The translations under genes and the position numbers were made by a program. A stretch of 64,000 nucleotides of DNA, from positions 3,266,001 to 3,330,000 of the forward strand of contig NZ_CP043311.1 in the NCBI RefSeq assembly GCF_008807375.1. Direction: 5' to 3'. Below, piece after piece: positions 61,308 through 64,000 of the stretch. Under the pieces are notes generated by a model that ran no database searches, was not told the DNA's origin, and saw nothing but the letters and a program-made list of their open reading frames with translations. The stretch comes from Pseudomonas lalkuanensis (GTDB lineage: Bacteria > Pseudomonadota > Gammaproteobacteria > Pseudomonadales > Pseudomonadaceae). Every line of letters begins with the position of its first letter. Position 1 is the first letter of the stretch.

Positions 61308-62474
61308 ATGTCAGCGGGCGTCGAGGTTCGCGGCAACAGTATCCGCATCTACTTCCGATACGAGGGCGAGCTTTGCCGGGAGCCAATTCCCGGCGCTGCC
61401 ACACCAGCAAACATTGCCAACGCCGAGCGCATAGTCGGTGTCATTCAGTACGAGATCGAGGCCGGAACGTTCAGCTATGCCCGGCACTTCCCGGATTCGA
61501 CCAGGATCCAGACCAACACCTTTGGCCACTACATCGACCTCTGGCTGGGCATCAAGCGCAACCAGATGGCTGCCTCGGGCATCCGCAGTCACGAGAGCCG
61601 GATCGAGCACCATGTTCGGCCACGCTGGGGCCACGTCCACGCCGACCAGATCGACCATCTGGACCTGCAGGTGTGGATCCAGGGCACGCTGATGCCAAAG
61701 CTGCATAACAAGACGGTGCGCGAGATTCTGAGCATCGTCCGGCAGGTCTTCCGTCTCTATCGCACCAGGAACAGATCAGCGCACGACCCAACAGACGGCA
61801 TCGTGGTATCGCTGCCGGACTCGGACGACCCCGATCCTTTCACCAGGGAGGAGATCGATCTGATTCTTAGCACGGACTCAGATCGCGCCCAGGAGCTGAA
61901 CCTTGCGCAGTTCATGATCTGGACGGGGCCGAGGGTTTCGGAGGCCATCTCTCTTGCTTGGGAGGACGTGGACCTGGTCGCCGGCACCGTCCTGTTCCGG
62001 CGCGCCAGGGTGCGGAGCAAGTACAAGGTCACCAAGACGCGCCGATCGACACGAGAAGTTCGTCTGCTGGCCCCTGCGCTCCGGGCGCTTCAAGCCCAGG
62101 AGAAACTGACAGGTAACCTGAAACCGGTAGAGATTGAGGTGACGGAGCGGGACAACCGGACAATCCGGCGACAGAAGGTGCGGTTTGTCTTCCACAACGG
62201 CGGTACCGGCCAGCCCTACTCGACTTCGGACAACCTGCGTAATGGCTGGTGGAAGATTCACCTGAAGAAGGCCGGCGTGCGCTACCGCGGGCCGAACCAG
62301 TGCCGGCACACCTTCGCCAGCCAGATCCTCAGCAGCAGTGTGGCCTCACCCGAGTGGATCGCCGACCAGCTGGGGCACAGCTCCACGGCCATGGTCTTCA
62401 AGCACTACGCCAAATTCATCAGCAAGGACGGCCCCGACATCGTGGGCATGCTGAACCGCGCGCTGGACCTCTGA
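61308..62474 (+). CDS. Tyrosine integrase
   Basis: 388 aa. N-terminal arm-binding part (VRGNSIRIYFRYEGELCREP), core-binding part, and catalytic domain with Arg209 (WTGPRVSEAISL), Lys243, Arg333 (PNQCRHTFASQ), His357 (QLGHSST) and nucleophile Tyr367 (FKHYAKF). The usual His of the H-x-x-R box is Asn330. It lies 120 bases from attR and integrates into tRNA-Ser. Confidence 0.94.
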   Translation: MSAGVEVRGNSIRIYFRYEGELCREPIPGAATPANIANAERIVGVIQYEIEAGTFSYARHFPDSTRIQTNTFGHYIDLWLGIKRNQMAASGIRSHESRIEHHVRPRWGHVHADQIDHLDLQVWIQGTLMPKLHNKTVREILSIVRQVFRLYRTRNRSAHDPTDGIVVSLPDSDDPDPFTREEIDLILSTDSDRAQELNLAQFMIWTGPRVSEAISLAWEDVDLVAGTVLFRRARVRSKYKVTKTRRSTREVRLLAPALRALQAQEKLTGNLKPVEIEVTERDNRTIRRQKVRFVFHNGGTGQPYSTSDNLRNGWWKIHLKKAGVRYRGPNQCRHTFASQILSSSVASPEWIADQLGHSSTAMVFKHYAKFISKDGPDIVGMLNRALDL

Positions 62475-62479
62475 AACGA

Positions 62480-62515
62480 CACTGGGGGCCTCTCTGTCGA
62501 GAAGGCCCCCAGTGG
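62480..62515 (+). terminator. Hairpin after the integrase
   Basis: CACTGGGGGCCT / AGGCCCCCAGTG, a 12-bp stem beginning 6 bases after the integrase stop. No strong T-tract. It separates the integrase transcript from tRNA-Ser. Confidence 0.65.
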
Positions 62516-62520
62516 TCTAT

Positions 62521-62541
62521 TGTTCCCAAAGTGTTCCCAAA
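62521..62541. repeat. Integrase arm-type direct repeats, right
   Basis: Two copies of TGTTCCCA spaced 11 bp (62521 and 62532), same orientation as the pair at 22168. Confidence 0.6.
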
Positions 62542-62593
62542 ACGCTCCCATTTGGCGTTTTCAGGAATATTTTTCCTTTGAAATCAATGAGTT

Positions 62594-62623
62594 AGATGGC
62601 GGAGGCGGTGAGATTCGAACTCA
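62594..62623. repeat. attR core (30-bp direct repeat)
   Basis: Second copy of the 30-bp core, within the 3' part of the intact tRNA-Ser gene. Confidence 0.92.
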
Positions 62624-62686
62624 CGGAAGAGTCTCCCCTTCGGCGGTTTTCAAGACCGCTGCCTTAAACCACTCGGCCACACCTCC
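62597..62686 (-). tRNA. tRNA-Ser (UGA), prophage integration target
   Basis: 90 nt class-II tRNA with encoded CCA. Acceptor GGAGGTG, anticodon TGA in CTTGAAA, long variable arm (GGGGAGACTCTTC), T-arm GAGTTCGAATC. The gene is intact because the phage supplies an identical 3' end. Its old terminator is at 22036, on the other side of the prophage. Confidence 0.96.
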
Positions 62687-62813
62687 GCTTGCGCGGGGCG
62701 CCATACTACCGGAACGCAACACGCTGTCAAACTCTTGCAATTGGCGGCTTCAGAGCCTCTGTTAATATCCAGAACTGACCAAGGTCACGGAAACCATTTT
62801 CGGGAGTGTCGCG

Positions 62814-63482
62814 ATGAACGAACAGAACTATGCCCTCAACCCTGCGCAGGCGGAGCAGCTGGAAGTCAGCCGCGTCCTTCGCAATACCTACGGGCTCCTG
62901 GCCCTGACGCTGGCGTTCAGCGGCCTGGTCGCCTACGTCGCACAGCAGATGCGCGTGCCCTACCCCAGCATCTTCGTCGTACTGATCGGTTTCTACGGAC
63001 TGTTCTTCCTGACCGTGAAGCTGCGCGATTCTGCCTGGGGCCTGGTATCCACCTTCGCCCTGACGGGCTTCATGGGCTACACCCTGGGCCCGATCCTCAA
63101 CATGTACCTCGGCATGCCCAACGGCGGCGAGGTGGTGAGCTCGGCCTTCGCCATGACCGCCCTGGTATTCTTCGGTCTGTCCGCTTACGTGCTGACCACC
63201 CGCAAGGACATGAGCTTCCTTGGCGGCTTCATCACCGCGGGCTTCTTCGTGCTGATCGGCGCCATGCTGGTCAGCCTCTTCTTCAACATCAGCGGTCTGC
63301 AGTTGGCGATCAGCGCCGGCTTCGTGGTGTTCTCGTCGGTCTGCATCCTCTTCCAGACTAGCGCCATCATCCATGGCGGCGAGCGCAACTACATCATGGC
63401 CACCATCAGCCTGTACGTATCCATCTACAACCTGTTCATCAGCCTGCTGCAACTGGTTGGCGTATTCAGCAGCGACGATTGA
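62814..63482 (+). CDS. Bax inhibitor-1 family protein (YccA-like)
   Basis: 222 aa with seven transmembrane helices. Family segments: VLRNTYGLLALTLAFSGLVA, FTLGPILNMYLG-type loop (FMGYTLGPILNMY) and the C-terminal VSIYNLFISLLQL. YccA modulates FtsH-dependent membrane protein quality control. GGGAG precedes the ATG. It lies next to tRNA-Ser and upstream of tus genes, as in P. aeruginosa. Confidence 0.93.
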   Translation: MNEQNYALNPAQAEQLEVSRVLRNTYGLLALTLAFSGLVAYVAQQMRVPYPSIFVVLIGFYGLFFLTVKLRDSAWGLVSTFALTGFMGYTLGPILNMYLGMPNGGEVVSSAFAMTALVFFGLSAYVLTTRKDMSFLGGFITAGFFVLIGAMLVSLFFNISGLQLAISAGFVVFSSVCILFQTSAIIHGGERNYIMATISLYVSIYNLFISLLQLVGVFSSDD

Positions 63483-63503
63483 TCGCCAACCGCTCCTCGG
63501 ACT

Positions 63504-63526
63504 AGCCCGCTTCGGCGGGCTTTTTT
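63504..63526 (+). terminator. Terminator of the yccA-like gene
   Basis: AGCCCGC-TTCG-GCGGGCT followed by TTTTT, 22 bases after the stop. Confidence 0.92.
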
Positions 63527-63595
63527 CTGTCCGGACGGGCAAAAGAATGCGTCTGGCCGTATCATTCCAGCAGTTTTCCATTCGCCCGAGCGACC

Positions 63596-63988
63596 ATGAA
63601 ATTCGCCATTGCCCTGTTCGCCCCACCCCACGCGCCTTCCTCCCGTCGCGCCCTGCGCTTTGCGGAAGCGTGCCTGGCCGGCGGCCATGAAATTGTCCGC
63701 CTGTTCTTCTATCAGGACGGCGTACACAGCGCCTCCGTCAATGTCGTCGCCCCTCAGGACGAGCCGAACCTCTCCGCGGAATGGAGTGATTTCGTGCACA
63801 AGCACAAGCTGGACGGCGTCGTCTGCATCGCCGCGGCGTTGCGCCGCGGCGTGTTGAATCAGGAAGAGGCACGACGCTACGAGCGCCCGGCCGCCAACCT
63901 GGCCGAGGGCTGGGAGCTTTCCGGTCTGGGCCAGTTGCACGAAGCGGCGCAGATGGCCGATCGACTGGTCAGCTTTGGAGGCAATTGA
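63596..63988 (+). CDS. tusD: Sulfurtransferase TusD (DsrE family)
   Basis: 130 aa. MKFAIALFAPPHAPSSRRAL, FFYQDGVHSAS and DGVVCIAAALRRGVLNQEEA with the acceptor Cys in VCIAAA. TusBCD relays sulfur to TusE/MnmA for 2-thiolation of tRNA uridine 34. Confidence 0.9.
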   Translation: MKFAIALFAPPHAPSSRRALRFAEACLAGGHEIVRLFFYQDGVHSASVNVVAPQDEPNLSAEWSDFVHKHKLDGVVCIAAALRRGVLNQEEARRYERPAANLAEGWELSGLGQLHEAAQMADRLVSFGGN

Positions 63989-63989
63989 G

Positions 63990-64000
63990 ATGAAGTCCAT
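63990..64000 (+). CDS. tusC: Start of tusC (cut by window edge)
   Basis: ATG 63990 (MKS...) begins one base after the tusD stop; TGGAGG lies about 12 nt upstream. tusC follows tusD in this operon in related genomes. Only 11 bases are visible. Confidence 0.55.

Larger units (their letters stand above)
22069..62623. mobile_element. P2/phiCTX-like prophage, about 40.5 kb
   Basis: Bounded by 30-bp direct repeats identical to the 3' end of tRNA-Ser. It carries a complete P2-order set of head, lysis, tail and baseplate genes, a repressor/early region, a primase-helicase and a tyrosine integrase next to attR. All morphogenesis frames are intact, so the prophage may be inducible. Cargo lies in breaks of the P2 order (after S, between G and FI, after D). 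phiCTX of P. aeruginosa is known to use the 3' end of a tRNA-Ser gene with a 30-bp core, which fits. Confidence 0.95.

Overview
The window is a high-GC Pseudomonas chromosome segment. The host framework is the gacA-uvrC-pgsA-tRNA-Gly-tRNA-Cys block on the minus strand and, at the far right, tRNA-Ser(UGA), a yccA-like Bax inhibitor gene and the start of the tus (DsrE-type) sulfur-relay operon. Species was not determined; gene order resembles the P. aeruginosa group. About 40.5 kb (22069-62623) is an integrated P2/phiCTX-type tailed prophage.

Left host region (1-22068). An HxlR regulator diverges from an isochorismatase-family hydrolase and an MFS exporter, with two copies of a 17-bp operator between them. 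A TerC membrane protein follows. Next comes a minus-strand catabolic cluster (RidA, BCCT transporter, M19-type dipeptidase homologue, aldehyde dehydrogenase) with a divergent LysR regulator, which looks like uptake and oxidation of a betaine-like or amino-acid-derived compound. Then: an uncharacterised translationally coupled pair (573 aa plus DUF3726-like), two BPSL0761-like small genes around a zinc-binding small protein, a lipoprotein, the tRNA-pgsA-uvrC-gacA block, and a Tat-exported multicopper oxidase with a SCO-type copper chaperone.

Prophage (22069-62623). It is bounded by 30-bp direct repeats that are the 3' end of tRNA-Ser. From left to right: attL, integrase arm-like repeats, a 32-bp inverted repeat around GGTAA-type elements, a cos-like site, an unknown gene in the slot phiCTX uses for its cytotoxin, then P2-order morphogenesis genes Q P / O N M L X holin-lysin-Rz-Rz1 R S / V W J I H G / FI FII E(E') T U D. 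Cargo sits in three breaks of the P2 order: after S, between G and FI, and after D. The first carries a membrane protein, a C4-like antisense RNA with an antirepressor operon, and an AT-rich exported trypsin/subtilisin pair with a divergent lipoprotein. The second carries a Cys4/Pro-rich protein with a possible PD-(D/E)XK core. The third carries a HigBA-like toxin-antitoxin pair, a PD-(D/E)XK nuclease and two AT-rich membrane proteins. The right end holds a CI-like repressor, a divergent early operon with the Ogr-type late activator, a P4-alpha-like TOPRIM primase-helicase, and the integrase.

How it works together (inference). The repressor keeps the early operon off. On induction the early operon makes Ogr, which would act at a dyad (TTGTAG-N9-CTACAA type) found upstream of O, V and FI. 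The C4-like RNA would restrain the antirepressor operon in the lysogen. The exported protease module and the membrane/nuclease island are the best candidates for lysogenic-conversion or phage-defence functions that have not been described.
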